Source: Bog-159 sp035499555
GTDB taxonomy: Bacteria > Acidobacteriota > Terriglobia > Bryobacterales > Bryobacteraceae
Length of the DNA: 64,000 bases
Direction: 5' to 3'
Assembly: GCA_035499555.1 (NCBI GenBank)
Contig: DATJYO010000049.1
Span: 62,001 to 126,000, forward strand
The position numbers and the translations under genes are program-made. Under the pieces are notes generated by a model. The model had not been told where the DNA came from, did not search any database, and saw only the letters and a program-made list of their open reading frames with translations. The first letter of the stretch is position 1; the number at the start of each line of letters is the position of its first letter. Below, piece by piece: positions 54,813 through 64,000 of the stretch.

Positions 54813-56180
54813 ATGCTCAATCCCGCTATTTTTCGCGAGTACGATATTCGGGGCGTCGCCGACCGGGAGCTGGGCGATGTGGATGTGGAGATCCTGGGCC
54901 GCGCGATCGGCACCTATCTGCGGCGGCACGGCGGCGAGCATCTCACGCTGGGCCGCGATTGCCGTCTCAGCTCCGAACGTCTCCGGAATGCGCTCGCCTG
55001 CGGATTGAAAGCCAGCGGCTGCCATGTGCGGGACGTCGGTGTGGTGCCCACACCCCTGCTCTACTATTCCGTGTTCCACCTGCAAGCCGGCGCCGCGGTC
55101 ATGATCACGGGCAGTCACAATCCGCCGGAGTACAACGGCTTCAAGGTGGTGTGCGGAGCTTCCACGATTTACGGCGGCGAGATCCAGGAGATCCGCCGTT
55201 TGATAGAGCAACGCGATTTTTTCAGCGCTCCCGGCAGCGAAGAACACGTGGATGTCTCCGCGGCGTACGTGGCGGAAGTGGCTGCGCAATTTCATTTCCC
55301 GCGGCGCATCAAAGTCGTAATCGACGCGGGCAACGGCACCGGCGGGCCCATCATGCACCGGCTGCTCCAAGGCCTGAACTGTGAAGCTACCGAGCTGTTC
55401 TTCGAGATGGATGGCCGCTTTCCCAACCACCACCCCGATCCCACGGTGATGGAAAACCTGGAAGCGTTGACGGCCGCCGTGTGCGCCCGCGGCGCCGACC
55501 TGGGCATCGCTTTCGACGGCGATACAGATCGCATCGGCGCGGTGGACGAGCAGGGCAACGTGGTGTTCGGCGACCGCCTGATGATCGTCTACGCGCGCGA
55601 GATACTGCGCCGCAAGCCAGGCGCGACGTTTATCGGCGAAGTGAAATGCTCGCAGTTGATGTACGACGACATTCGCACCCGTGGCGGCAACCCCATCATG
55701 TGGCGCACGGGCCATTCCCTGATCAAGGCCAAAATGAAGGAATCGCACGCCGAGCTGGCGGGCGAGATGAGCGGCCACATGTTTTTCGCGGATCGCTACT
55801 ACGGCTTCGACGATGCCCTGTACGCCGCCTGCCGGCTGATGGAAATCGTGGCGCAATCCGGAGCTCCGCTTTCCGCGCAACTGGCGGACCTGCCGCCGAC
55901 GTTCACCACGCCGGAGATTCGCGTCGACTGCCCGGACGATATCAAGTTCGACGTCGTGCGGCGGGTTACCGCGCACTTCCGCCGGACGCACGAAATCATC
56001 GACGTGGACGGCGCGCGCGTGCTGTTTCCGGAGGGGTGGGGACTGGTCCGCGCCTCGAACACGCAGCCGGTCCTGGTGCTGCGCTTCGAGGCCGGCACGC
56101 CAGAGCTGTTGGAGCGGTATCGGCGGGAGACGGAAGCCGCGGTCGCCGAAGCGGTGGCGCGGGCCGGCGGGAAGAGTTGA
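54813..56180 (+). CDS. Phosphomannomutase/phosphoglucomutase
   Basis: The 455-residue alpha-D-phosphohexomutase converts hexose 6-phosphate and 1-phosphate forms. The phosphoserine is S101 (MITGSHNPPEYNGF), the metal loop is D235-G-D-T-D-R240, the sugar loop is GEMSGHMFF and the phosphate loop is RASNTQPVLVLRFE. It probably feeds GDP-mannose or UDP-glucose synthesis along with manA. Confidence 0.96.
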   Translation: MLNPAIFREYDIRGVADRELGDVDVEILGRAIGTYLRRHGGEHLTLGRDCRLSSERLRNALACGLKASGCHVRDVGVVPTPLLYYSVFHLQAGAAVMITGSHNPPEYNGFKVVCGASTIYGGEIQEIRRLIEQRDFFSAPGSEEHVDVSAAYVAEVAAQFHFPRRIKVVIDAGNGTGGPIMHRLLQGLNCEATELFFEMDGRFPNHHPDPTVMENLEALTAAVCARGADLGIAFDGDTDRIGAVDEQGNVVFGDRLMIVYAREILRRKPGATFIGEVKCSQLMYDDIRTRGGNPIMWRTGHSLIKAKMKESHAELAGEMSGHMFFADRYYGFDDALYAACRLMEIVAQSGAPLSAQLADLPPTFTTPEIRVDCPDDIKFDVVRRVTAHFRRTHEIIDVDGARVLFPEGWGLVRASNTQPVLVLRFEAGTPELLERYRRETEAAVAEAVARAGGKS

Positions 56181-56236
56181 ACGCCAGCGCCTCTCTTATC
56201 CTCAGCCTGCCGCTGTTATGATGAAAGTTCCCCGTC

Positions 56237-57346
56237 ATGATCGTGGAGTCCCATGTCGCACGCTTCGAATCCATCTCCCTGGACGGCGGCGCCACGCTCG
56301 GGCCCGTGGACGTCGCCTATGAGACCTACGGCGTCCTGAACGCGCCGAAGACTAACGCCATCCTGATCCTGCACGCCTTCTCCGGCGATGCGCATGCCGC
56401 CGGTATCGGTCATGAGAGCGGCAAGCCGGGTTGGTGGGACAACATGATCGGGCCCGGCAAGGCATTCGACACGAATAAGTACTTTGTGATTTGTTCGAAC
56501 GTGCTGGGTGGCTGCCGCGGCACTACCGGACCGGCATCCATCAATCCGGCGACCGGCTGCCCTTATGCCATGTCGTTTCCAGTGATCACCATCCGCGACA
56601 TGGTGCGCCTGCAGAGGATGCTGATCGACCGGCTGGAAATTCCGCGTTTACTGAGCCTTTCGGGCGGTTCCATGGGCGGCATGCAGGCGCTCGAATGGGC
56701 GGTATCGTTCCCGGAGGCGGTGGTCTCGGCCATTCCGATCGCCACCACCGCGCGGCACAGCGCGCAGCAGATCGCGTTCAATGAGGTGGGCCGGCAGGCG
56801 ATCATCGCCGATCCGGACTGGCGCGAGGGCGATTACTACGATAAGCAGCCGCCCGCCCGCGGCCTGGCGGTGGCCCGCATGGTGGGCCACATCACCTACA
56901 TGAGCGACGACTCCATGCGCGAGAAGTTCGGCCGCAGGCTGCGCGGCAAGAACAGCTTCGGCTACGATTTCGAGGTGGATTTCGAGGTGGAGAGTTATCT
57001 GCGCTACCGCGGTCACGAGTTCGTCAACCGCTTCGACGCCAACTCCTACCTCTACATCACCAAGGCCATGGATTATTTCGATCTGAGCAACGGCAACGGA
57101 TCGCTGGCCGCCGCTCTCGAGCACACCCGGGCGCGTTTCCTGGTGTTGAGCTTCAGCTCCGACTGGCTGTACCCGAGCTACCAGTCGCAGGAAATCGTGC
57201 GCGCCCTCCGCAGCCGGAACGTGGACGTGGCGTATTGCGAGCTGCCCTCGAACTACGGCCACGACGCGTTCCTGGTGGACGTAGGCGAGCAGACCGAACT
57301 GGTGCGCGGATTTCTGGCCAGCACCTTCGAGAAGGTATCCGCGTGA
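56237..57346 (+). CDS. metX: Homoserine O-acetyltransferase
   Basis: The 369-residue alpha/beta-hydrolase activates homoserine with an acyl-CoA in methionine synthesis. The triad is visible: S145 (LSGGSMGGMQALEW), Asp in SFSSDWLYP and His in NYGHDAFLVD. Acetyl against succinyl specificity cannot be settled by sight. TATGAT lies 14 bases before the ATG. The stop overlaps metW by four bases (GTGA), the classical metX-metW pair. Confidence 0.96.
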   Translation: MIVESHVARFESISLDGGATLGPVDVAYETYGVLNAPKTNAILILHAFSGDAHAAGIGHESGKPGWWDNMIGPGKAFDTNKYFVICSNVLGGCRGTTGPASINPATGCPYAMSFPVITIRDMVRLQRMLIDRLEIPRLLSLSGGSMGGMQALEWAVSFPEAVVSAIPIATTARHSAQQIAFNEVGRQAIIADPDWREGDYYDKQPPARGLAVARMVGHITYMSDDSMREKFGRRLRGKNSFGYDFEVDFEVESYLRYRGHEFVNRFDANSYLYITKAMDYFDLSNGNGSLAAALEHTRARFLVLSFSSDWLYPSYQSQEIVRALRSRNVDVAYCELPSNYGHDAFLVDVGEQTELVRGFLASTFEKVSA

Positions 57347-57939
57347 CCACGGCTGCCCTGGGACGCAGCGACTACACCATCATCGGCGAGATCGTCGAGC
57401 CGGGCTCCAAGGTGCTCGATCTGGGCTGCGGGGACGGCGATCTGCTCGAATGGCTGGCGGCGAACAAGGGCGTGGATGCGCGCGGCGTGGAGATATCCGG
57501 GGCCAAGGTGCAGCGCGCCATCGCCCGCGGCGTCTCGGTTTACCAGGGCGATATCGACCAGGGACTGGCGGACTATCCGGACCAGGCGTTCGACTACGTG
57601 ATCCTAAGCCAGACGTTGCAGGAGACGCGCCAGCCGTTGCAGGTGCTGCGGGAGATGCTGCGGGTGGGGCGCCGCGCGATTGTGGCGTTTCCGAACTTCG
57701 GCCACTGGCGCGTGCGGCTGTCGATGCTGATGAGCGGGCGCGCACCCAAGACGCGGCTGTTTCCGTATGAATGGTACGATTCGCCCAACATTCATTTCCT
57801 GACGGTGCATGACTTCGAACAACTGGCGCGGCTGGAAGGAGTCGTGGTGGAGCGGCGTTTCTTCCTGGCCGGCCAGCAGCGTATCGAAGCGCGCCCCAAC
57901 CTGCGCGCGGAGGTGGCCGTATATCTGGTGCGGCGCTGA
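57343..57939 (+). CDS. metW: Methionine biosynthesis protein MetW
   Basis: The 198-residue SAM-dependent methyltransferase-like protein has the SAM motif VLDLGCGDGDLLEWL, followed by YVILSQTLQETRQP and VAFPNFGHWRVRL, all typical of MetW. It works with MetX in methionine synthesis by an incompletely understood mechanism. GTG 57343 overlaps the metX stop. The next gene may begin with CTG in a CTGA overlap. Confidence 0.95.
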   Translation: MTTAALGRSDYTIIGEIVEPGSKVLDLGCGDGDLLEWLAANKGVDARGVEISGAKVQRAIARGVSVYQGDIDQGLADYPDQAFDYVILSQTLQETRQPLQVLREMLRVGRRAIVAFPNFGHWRVRLSMLMSGRAPKTRLFPYEWYDSPNIHFLTVHDFEQLARLEGVVVERRFFLAGQQRIEARPNLRAEVAVYLVRR

Positions 57940-59072
57940 GCCGGCCCGCCTCCCGGCTGCTGTACATCGACAATCTCCGCTGGAGCATAATCGTGCTGGT
58001 CATCAGTATGCATGCGGCGGACACTTACAGCCCGCTCGGCAACTGGTACTTCACGGACCGGACCCCGCTCACGCCCGCGGCCCTGACTTTCTTCGCCGCC
58101 TGGCAAACTTACCTGCAGTCGTTCTTCATGGGCTTGCTGTTCTTTGTCGCGGGCTGCTTCGTTCCCGCGGCCCTGGACCGGAAGGGTACGGCGCGCTTCT
58201 TGCGCGATCGGGCCCGGCGGCTGGGCTTGCCGGTGCTGTTTTACATGTTCGTTCTAGGCCCGGTGACGGAGTATTACGTGGCTCACTCCTGGACATCCAC
58301 GCAGCCGACCTCGATGGCGAACGAATGGATCAAGCATATCCGCAACGGGCAGTTCTTACAGGAAAACGGCCCCCTGTGGTTCTGCCTGGCGCTGCTGATT
58401 TTCTGCGTGGCATACGCAGCGGTCCACGCCGCGAGGCGTTCTGCCGGCTCCCCGAGCCGCGCCGTTCCGCGAACCGCGGGCCTCGCCGTTTTTGCCCTTG
58501 GTATGGCGGCGTTCAGTTTCACGGTGCGCGGCTTCCGTCCCGGGTCGGTGCTCAATATGCACCTCGGGGACTTTCCGCAATATACACTTCTGTTTGGCGC
58601 CGGCATCCTATCGGCGCGGAACGCCTGGCTGGAGAAGTTGCCGCGGCGATCCGGCGTGCGCTGGCTGCAGGTGGGTCTGCCGGCAGGCTTGATCCTCTGG
58701 GCCGCCATGCCGGCGGTGGGCGGCGGACTCCACGGCGACTTCAGCGCGTTCTCGGGCGGCTGGCACTGGCAAAGCGCGGCCTTCTGCCTCTGGGAATCGT
58801 TTACCTGCGTAACGATATCGTTCGGGCTTATCGTGATCTACCGGGACCGGCTTAAGACCCAGGGGAGCTGGCGGAAATTTCTTTCCGATAACGCATTCAG
58901 CGTCTACGTCTTCCATCCGCCGATCGTCATTTTGGGCGCACGCTGGCTGCACACCTGGGCCGGGCCTCCGGTGGCGAAATTCGCGATTCTCACCCTGATG
59001 GCGGCGGGCGCGACGTTCGCCCTCAGTGCGGCGGTGTTCCGGCGCATCCCGCTGCTGCGCGAGATTCTCTAA
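57936..59072 (+). CDS. Acyltransferase-3-family membrane protein, possibly CTG start
   Basis: The protein has about ten transmembrane helices and the acyltransferase 3 pattern (DRARRLGLPVLFYMFVLGP, FLSDNAFSVYVFHPPIVILG). The family start RLLYIDNLRWSIIVLVISMH lies before the first ATG/GTG-type start at 57993, in the same open frame. The CTG at 57936, overlapping the metW TGA, would give a complete 378-residue protein with the usual N-terminus. A shorter GTG start at 57993 would lose part of the first helix. Such enzymes acylate sugars or lipids at the inner membrane. Confidence 0.85.
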   Translation: MSRPASRLLYIDNLRWSIIVLVISMHAADTYSPLGNWYFTDRTPLTPAALTFFAAWQTYLQSFFMGLLFFVAGCFVPAALDRKGTARFLRDRARRLGLPVLFYMFVLGPVTEYYVAHSWTSTQPTSMANEWIKHIRNGQFLQENGPLWFCLALLIFCVAYAAVHAARRSAGSPSRAVPRTAGLAVFALGMAAFSFTVRGFRPGSVLNMHLGDFPQYTLLFGAGILSARNAWLEKLPRRSGVRWLQVGLPAGLILWAAMPAVGGGLHGDFSAFSGGWHWQSAAFCLWESFTCVTISFGLIVIYRDRLKTQGSWRKFLSDNAFSVYVFHPPIVILGARWLHTWAGPPVAKFAILTLMAAGATFALSAAVFRRIPLLREIL

Positions 59073-59081
59073 TCGCCAGGG

Positions 59082-59528
59082 CTACCGGCGCTCGAATACC
59101 AGCGTCATCGGCGGCCGGTCCGGACGGGTCACGGTCAGGATCAACATGCCGTCCGCGCCCATGCGGAACCGTTCCACGGTGGGGATCCGGTCCTCGGTGG
59201 TGGTGACGACCAGCGCATGTCCCTCCCACCTGGCCTTCGATTTGACCTCCTTACCGTTGTGGATCGTGGACCCGGAAGGCCCATCGATGCCGAATGTGTA
59301 TTCCATGGCGCCCCCGGCGCCAGGGAGGTCAAACGTGCGCGAGACGGTAATATTGTGCTGGCGATACCAGAGCGTCACGGTTCCCCCCTGTAGCGGAGGC
59401 TGCCCGGCAAAATCGCAGCGGTCCGGCACCAGCACCCAGGTTCCGTTCAATGCGTAATGATCGCTGGCGATTGCGGATGGCACGAGCAATACGACGGCAG
59501 CCAACGTAATCAGTAACACGGTTTTCAT
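59082..59528 (-). CDS. Small secreted lipocalin-like protein, unknown function
   Basis: The 148-residue product has a signal peptide (VLLITLAAVVLLVPSAIAS) and a beta-rich single domain (LNGTWVLVPDRCDFAGQPP, ALVVTTTEDRIPTVERFRM, MTLVFERR) resembling small secreted lipocalin-like acidobacterial proteins. No binding residues can be assigned. AGGGGCAG precedes ATG 59528. Confidence 0.75.
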   Translation of the reverse strand: MKTVLLITLAAVVLLVPSAIASDHYALNGTWVLVPDRCDFAGQPPLQGGTVTLWYRQHNITVSRTFDLPGAGGAMEYTFGIDGPSGSTIHNGKEVKSKARWEGHALVVTTTEDRIPTVERFRMGADGMLILTVTRPDRPPMTLVFERR

Positions 59529-59586
59529 GATTCTGCCCCTGTCACTGACTAAGCAAATAGCGTGCCTGAAACCGCGGTTCTATTCG

Positions 59587-61917
59587 TTACTGAGTCCGGC
59601 CGATTACTTCCACCAGCGCCGTATCCGAATCGGGGCTGATGCGGTGTGCGCTATCGTCCCAATGCAGGTGCGTGACGGTGGCCGCGCCGCTCTCGTAGGC
59701 GTACGTCTGGCCGTCATCGTCGTACAGGGTGAAGTCCGCGTCCGCGCCCGCATACACGCGCAGCCGCGCCAGCTTCTGCTTTTCATTCGTGCTCAGCGCC
59801 GGCTCGCCCAGGGGCACGATGGATCCCGCGCGCACGAACAGCGGCAGCCGGTCGATGGGGGCTGGCACTACGATCGCCTGCCCGCCGCGCGCGCGTTCAT
59901 TGGTCCAGTAGTTGTACCAGTCCGCGCCGGCCGGCAGATACACGGTCCGGGTGGTGGCGCCCTGTTCGGTCACGGGCGCGACCAGAAACGCCGGGCCGAA
60001 CATGTACTCATCCCGAATGTCGGCCACGCGCGGATCGTTCGGGAAATCCATAAACAGCGCCCGCATGAACGGCGCGCCGGTCTGGTGCGCCCGATACCCC
60101 AGCGAGTAGATGTACGGCATCAGCTCGTACCGCAGCTTCAGATACTTCTCCAGCACCGGTTCGGCGGCTTTGCCGAACGACCAGATCTCGTTGTACCTGC
60201 GGCTGCCGTGCGCGCGGAACACCGGCAGGAACGTGGCATATTCAAACCAGCGCGCGTACAGCTCGGGATAGTCGTCGTAGCCGCCGACATTGTCGCGCGC
60301 GTCTTTCGGATCGAGCAGCGGCGGATGCGCCGGGTGATGTTCCGCCGGCAGATACTGCCAGCCGCCGATGTCGTTGGTCCAATACGCGAACCCGGACGCC
60401 GCGAAGTCGAGGCCGGTGGGAATCTGCCGCCGCAGGGTGTCCCAGGTGGGATAGATGTCCGATGACCAGAAGATGGTTCCGTTACGCTGCGCTCCCAGGT
60501 ACGCATCGCGCGACAGGATCAGCGCCCGTTGCCGGCGGTCGCGGCGGAAGCCATCGTAAATCGCGGAGGTGTGGAACAACGGGTAGACGTTGAAATAGCG
60601 CGTGCCCGGCCCGATGGAAAAGTAGCTCCCGTTGGGCGGCAGATCCGGCTCGGTCTCGTCCATCCACAGCGCGTCGAAGCCCAGGCTCAGGATGTTGTCG
60701 CGTATGGTGTCCCAATACCAGCGCGCCGCTTCGGGGTTGGTGGTGTCGATGTCCGAACCCGCGCGATCGTAGGGCAGCCCGTTGGTGGGCGTGCCGTCCG
60801 CGAGATGTTCGAACCAACCCTTCTTCAGCAGCATGTCGTAGTAGCGCGTGCCGGGCACAAAGCGCGGCCACACGCTGATCATGGTGTGGAAGCCCAGCTC
60901 GTGAAGCCGCCGGTTCATGCCCGCGGGATCGGGCCATTTCGCCGGATCCATGTCGATCTGGCCCATCTTGGTCCAGTAGAACCAGTCGACCACCATCACG
61001 TCTGCGGGCAGGTGCCGCTCGCGATAGCCATTGGCCACCGCCAGCACCTCGTCCTGCGAACTGTAGCGCTGCTTGCATTGGATGTAGCCGTAGGCCGCTT
61101 TCGGCAACATCGGCGTGGCGCCGGTGAGCAGGCGGTATCCGGCGTAGATCTCGTCGGTGGTATCGCCCGCGATCACGAAGTAGGACACGCGGTCGCCCAC
61201 GTCCGAGGTCCAGCGAGTCTGCTCGTTGAAGCCCGGCTCGATTACGGTGCGCGAAGGATTGTCCCAGATCAAGCCGTAGCCGCGGTTGGTCACCACGAAC
61301 GGCACGCAGACACTGGGACCGCCGGGCGCCGTGTAATTGTGCCGGCAATCGACGGTGTGGCCGCGATGGTCGAGGAAACCCTCCTGGTTCTGGCCCAGTC
61401 CGTAGTAATGCTCGTCCGCCGGCGAGACGAAGGTGGCACCTACCTGGTAGAAGGCGGCGTCCGCATCGCGCCGGTCGTGCAGAATGCCCGCGTTGCCGTC
61501 CTTGTAGTTGGGCACGGACATGGACCAGTCCGTCATATCCACGAGTGTTTTTCCGCCGGGCGTGGCCACGACGATATGCGCGGCAGGTGTCGAGCCATTG
61601 AAGAACTTCGCGATGTCGAGCTGCGTCGGCAACCGCCTGGCTGCGCGATTCGGCTCCAGCCGGACCGCCAGGCGCGCGGATCGGTACAGATCGCCTTGCC
61701 GGGTCCAGCCTTGCGCATTGGCGTGCGCCACGAATCCGTAACCGGGCGGGGCGGTGGCCTGATCCTCAATCAGGCTCAGCGTGACACGAATGATGTTCGG
61801 CGCATAGGGCTCGAAGGCGATGGCGGCGCCGTCGCGGTCGAACACTACCGGCTGGGCCAACGCAGCCGCGGCCGCCAGGGCCAGCATGACAGCCGCCCGG
61901 CACGTCTTGTGGCTCAT
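59587..61917 (-). CDS. Glycoside hydrolase family 31 (alpha-xylosidase/alpha-glucosidase-like)
   Basis: The 776-residue secreted enzyme (signal AVMLALAAAAALA) has the GH31 landmarks: N-terminal DUF4968-like region, VMVVDWFYWTKMGQIDMDPA, the nucleophile region LWMDETEPDLPPNG, GFAYWTNDIGGW with the acid/base area, and MRALFMDFPNDP with a C-terminal beta-sandwich. GH31 includes alpha-glucosidases, alpha-xylosidases and sulfoquinovosidases; xylosidase activity would fit plant polysaccharide use with the GH115. It follows the M28 gene after three bases. Confidence 0.92.
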   Translation of the reverse strand: MSHKTCRAAVMLALAAAAALAQPVVFDRDGAAIAFEPYAPNIIRVTLSLIEDQATAPPGYGFVAHANAQGWTRQGDLYRSARLAVRLEPNRAARRLPTQLDIAKFFNGSTPAAHIVVATPGGKTLVDMTDWSMSVPNYKDGNAGILHDRRDADAAFYQVGATFVSPADEHYYGLGQNQEGFLDHRGHTVDCRHNYTAPGGPSVCVPFVVTNRGYGLIWDNPSRTVIEPGFNEQTRWTSDVGDRVSYFVIAGDTTDEIYAGYRLLTGATPMLPKAAYGYIQCKQRYSSQDEVLAVANGYRERHLPADVMVVDWFYWTKMGQIDMDPAKWPDPAGMNRRLHELGFHTMISVWPRFVPGTRYYDMLLKKGWFEHLADGTPTNGLPYDRAGSDIDTTNPEAARWYWDTIRDNILSLGFDALWMDETEPDLPPNGSYFSIGPGTRYFNVYPLFHTSAIYDGFRRDRRQRALILSRDAYLGAQRNGTIFWSSDIYPTWDTLRRQIPTGLDFAASGFAYWTNDIGGWQYLPAEHHPAHPPLLDPKDARDNVGGYDDYPELYARWFEYATFLPVFRAHGSRRYNEIWSFGKAAEPVLEKYLKLRYELMPYIYSLGYRAHQTGAPFMRALFMDFPNDPRVADIRDEYMFGPAFLVAPVTEQGATTRTVYLPAGADWYNYWTNERARGGQAIVVPAPIDRLPLFVRAGSIVPLGEPALSTNEKQKLARLRVYAGADADFTLYDDDGQTYAYESGAATVTHLHWDDSAHRISPDSDTALVEVIGRTQ

Positions 61918-61920
61918 AAA

Positions 61921-63750
61921 CTATTTCCGCTTGGTGAGCAGAACCTTGGCTTCGACCATCTCGCTGCCCCGCATTACCTTCACCAGGACCTCGTCGCCGG
62001 GCTTCCGGGCGCGCAGGGCGTACGTGAAGTCGTACAGGTTCTGGATGGGTTTGCCGTCGAATTCCACCAGGACATCGCCGGGCTTCAGTCCGGCCTTGGC
62101 CGCCGGCGAGCCTTCGCGGATATCGGCGAACTTCACTCCTTTCACGCCTTCGCCGAAGTCGGGGATGCTGCCGAAATCCGGGCCGTAGCCCGAGTGGCCG
62201 CCGGATCCCGCCACGTCGCCGGCGTGTTCAGGTTCCTTCACGCGCACGAACAGCGGCCGGTCGGCTGCGTCGACCAGATTCTGGCTGACATCCGCCACCA
62301 GTTGCAGGACCGTGGCGGCATCCGGCGCATCGATCTTGTCCCAGGTATCGCTGGGTTTGTGATAGTCCGCGTGCAGGCCGGAGAAGAAGAACAGGACCGG
62401 CACCTGCTTGGCGGTGAACGAAGTATGGTCGCTGGAACCGTAGCCGGTCTCCGAGTAGTCGATGTGCAGCTTGTACCTTGGCGCATCCTCTTCCATGAAC
62501 TTCCTGAACGTCGAACCGGTGCCCACGCCGCCGATATACAACTTGCCTTCGCGGACCCGCCCGATCATATCCATGTTGATCATGGCCACGTCGTTGCCGA
62601 GGGGCAGCTCCGGATGGTTGACGTAGAAACTGGAGCCCAGCAGTCCCAGCTCCTCGCCCGCGAACGTCAGAAACAAGATGCCGCGTTTCTGTTTGGGCTG
62701 CGTGACGAACCAGCGCGCCAGCTCGATCACCCCCGCGGTGCCGGAGGCGTTGTCGTCCGCGCCCGGATGCACCGTGCCCGCCAGCGAAGGTGCCAGAGAG
62801 AACTGCTCGCCCAGGCCCAGATGATCGTAATGCGCGCCGATCACGATGTATTCATCCGAGGTGCCCGGCAGGTAACCCGCCACGTTGTGGACCGTTTTCA
62901 CCACCCGTTCCACGTCCAGGTTCGCGTCCACGCGCAACGAATCGGGAAACGCGAAGGAGCGCGGGCGCAGGTCCTGGTCGATGCTTTTCTGGATCTCGTC
63001 CGGGTTCTTTCCGGCGATGCCGAACCAGCGCTCGGCGATTTCGTACCGCATCTCGAGGACAGGAATCCCGGCGTCGCCAGGGCCGGCCGCGCCGGCGAAC
63101 TTGTCCAGCGTATCTTCCTCGCCGGCATGGGCGGCGCGATCGTTCACGATGATGACGCCGACCGCGCCGTGCATCTTGGCGTTGGTGGCCTTGCTCCAGA
63201 GCTGCGCGTGCTGGGTGTAGACCCTGCCGTCGAATACGCTCTTCTCGTCGTACTCCTGCGGCTCGTGGCGCAGGATCAGCACGATTTTGCCGGCGGCGTC
63301 GATGCCTTTGTAGTCGTCGTAGTTGTACTCGGGAGCCGTAATGCCGTAGCCGGCGAAGACCACCGCGCCGCGCATGGCTTCGCGCGCCGAGAAATTGAGG
63401 GGTGCGAAATCCTCGGGGAACTTGAGTTTTACCCGGGTGTCGCCGGCATGGTAAACAAAACGGTTGTCCGGGCCCAGCCTGGCATTGGTGGTTACGCTGA
63501 ACGCCTGGTAGTAGCTTTTGCCGTCGACAGGCTGCAACCCAAAGGAGCGGAATTTATCGGCGATGAAGGCGGCCGCCTTCTCCAATTCGGGGGTTCCGGT
63601 GCCGCGCCCCTTCAGGCTCGGCGAGGCCAGGAATTTGACATCGTCCAGATAGCGATTCGGATCGATGCTGGCGGTAGCTCCGAACTGCAGGCCGGCAGTG
63701 CCGAGCACCAGCAAAAGCAGGCGGGGAAGACGATCGGTAGTTTTAGGCAC
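61921..63750 (-). CDS. M28-family metallopeptidase with PA and PDZ domains
   Basis: The 609-residue exported peptidase has a signal (LLLLVLGTAGLQFGA), a PA domain insertion (about 95-250), and an M28 catalytic domain. The di-zinc ligands are GAHYDHLG, ADDNASGTAG, GEELGLLGS, NMDMIGR and the late HADYHKPSDT. A C-terminal PDZ domain follows (IREGSPAAKAGLKPGDVLVE). It probably cleaves N-terminal residues from peptides in the periplasm. GTG 63750 is the start, just after the DsbA-like gene. Confidence 0.94.
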   Translation of the reverse strand: MPKTTDRLPRLLLLVLGTAGLQFGATASIDPNRYLDDVKFLASPSLKGRGTGTPELEKAAAFIADKFRSFGLQPVDGKSYYQAFSVTTNARLGPDNRFVYHAGDTRVKLKFPEDFAPLNFSAREAMRGAVVFAGYGITAPEYNYDDYKGIDAAGKIVLILRHEPQEYDEKSVFDGRVYTQHAQLWSKATNAKMHGAVGVIIVNDRAAHAGEEDTLDKFAGAAGPGDAGIPVLEMRYEIAERWFGIAGKNPDEIQKSIDQDLRPRSFAFPDSLRVDANLDVERVVKTVHNVAGYLPGTSDEYIVIGAHYDHLGLGEQFSLAPSLAGTVHPGADDNASGTAGVIELARWFVTQPKQKRGILFLTFAGEELGLLGSSFYVNHPELPLGNDVAMINMDMIGRVREGKLYIGGVGTGSTFRKFMEEDAPRYKLHIDYSETGYGSSDHTSFTAKQVPVLFFFSGLHADYHKPSDTWDKIDAPDAATVLQLVADVSQNLVDAADRPLFVRVKEPEHAGDVAGSGGHSGYGPDFGSIPDFGEGVKGVKFADIREGSPAAKAGLKPGDVLVEFDGKPIQNLYDFTYALRARKPGDEVLVKVMRGSEMVEAKVLLTKRK

Positions 63751-63754
63751 GAGA

Positions 63755-64000
63755 TTAATTCAGTTTGGGCGCCGGGAGCGTGACTTCGCAGCCGCAGTTT
63801 TCACCGGCATTGTGCGCGACTTTCTGGTAGTCGATCTCGTAGTCGATGATGCTGCGCAGCGTATTCCAATCGCGGCGTCCCTCCACCTTGCGGCCGTTGA
63901 TGAACAACGTCGGAGTGGCGCCGACGCCGACCTCCCGGCCCATGGCCTGGGCCTTGTTCACTTCCGCTTCGGTCTCCCGATTGTCCATGCAACGGGCGAG
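63755..64000 (-). CDS. DsbA-like thioredoxin-fold protein (5' partial)
   Basis: The frame is open to the right window edge, so only the C-terminal 80-odd residues are seen. They read VGVGATPTLFINGRKVEGRR, with the cis-Pro TPT typical of DsbA/DSBA-like thioredoxin folds, and end in an NCGCEV Cys pair. The active-site CxxC would lie outside. It seems to be the first visible gene of a unit with the M28 and GH31 genes. Confidence 0.85.
   Translation of the reverse strand, partial: LARCMDNRETEAEVNKAQAMGREVGVGATPTLFINGRKVEGRRDWNTLRSIIDYEIDYQKVAHNAGENCGCEVTLPAPKLN

Noticed and set aside
60529..63783. A 1084-residue open frame antisense to GH31 and the M28 peptidase
   Set aside because: Low-complexity His/Val/Arg-rich shadow of two well-identified enzymes.

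Overview
The window is a high-GC, gene-dense bacterial chromosome segment without rRNA, tRNA, CRISPR, prophage or insertion sequences. The gene families point to the phylum Acidobacteriota, probably the Bryobacterales/Solibacter group. These include tricorn-type proteases, GH115 and GH31 enzymes, ASPIC/UnbV (CRTAC1) proteins, GloVer-repeat proteins, DUF3142, DUF362, DUF2157/GDYXXLXY, many secreted proteins and lipoproteins, and a CxCGxC/ARWExIF small protein. The lineage is inferred from family content, not from a marker-gene tree.

Layout. (1) 1-4508: the 3' end of an M1-like peptidase with a dead active site and TPR repeats, serS, a 53-residue Cys-rich protein, hemB, and a Ric-type di-iron protein preceded by a CRP/FNR-like palindrome. 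(2) 4546-9755: a tightly overlapping export operon (LolD/MacB-type ATPase, FtsX permease, LolA-like carrier, outer-membrane barrel). (3) 9763-12671: a decayed GloVer-repeat gene, then a cNMP-binding-fold protein coupled to a flavin halogenase-like enzyme. (4) 12811-21961: GH115 glucuronidase coupled to a tricorn protease, an MBL hydrolase, a creatininase-family protein and small secreted proteins. (5) 21958-27937: sigma/anti-sigma pair, DUF2157 + GDYXXLXY, and DUF362 + unknown protein. (6) 27977-36403: signalling island with a divergent c-di-GMP phosphodiesterase and diguanylate cyclase, a LuxR-type regulator with a coupled Cys-rich protein, and a receiver-only protein. (7) 36464-43103: NTF2-like protein, a 703-residue unknown, DUF3142 lipoprotein, an active M1 peptidase, and an FAH-family hydrolase. 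(8) 43120-45639: manA, aminotransferase and coaD. (9) 45819-53975: a six-gene unit of heme c and beta-propeller proteins, a CRTAC1 protein, a RidA homologue and an orphan two-part ABC-type binding protein; this is the best candidate for an undescribed system. (10) 53986-64000: SDR, phosphohexomutase, metX-metW, acyltransferase, GH31, M28 peptidase and the end of a DsbA-like protein.

Two genome-wide habits are visible. Many neighbouring genes overlap by exactly four bases (ATGA, GTGA, and possibly one CTGA), which implies translational coupling. At least eleven genes have a TANNNT -10-like hexamer only 5-10 bases before the start codon and no Shine-Dalgarno, which suggests widespread leaderless transcripts. 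For ric this model places the CRP/FNR-like site exactly at -41.5, the class II activator position.
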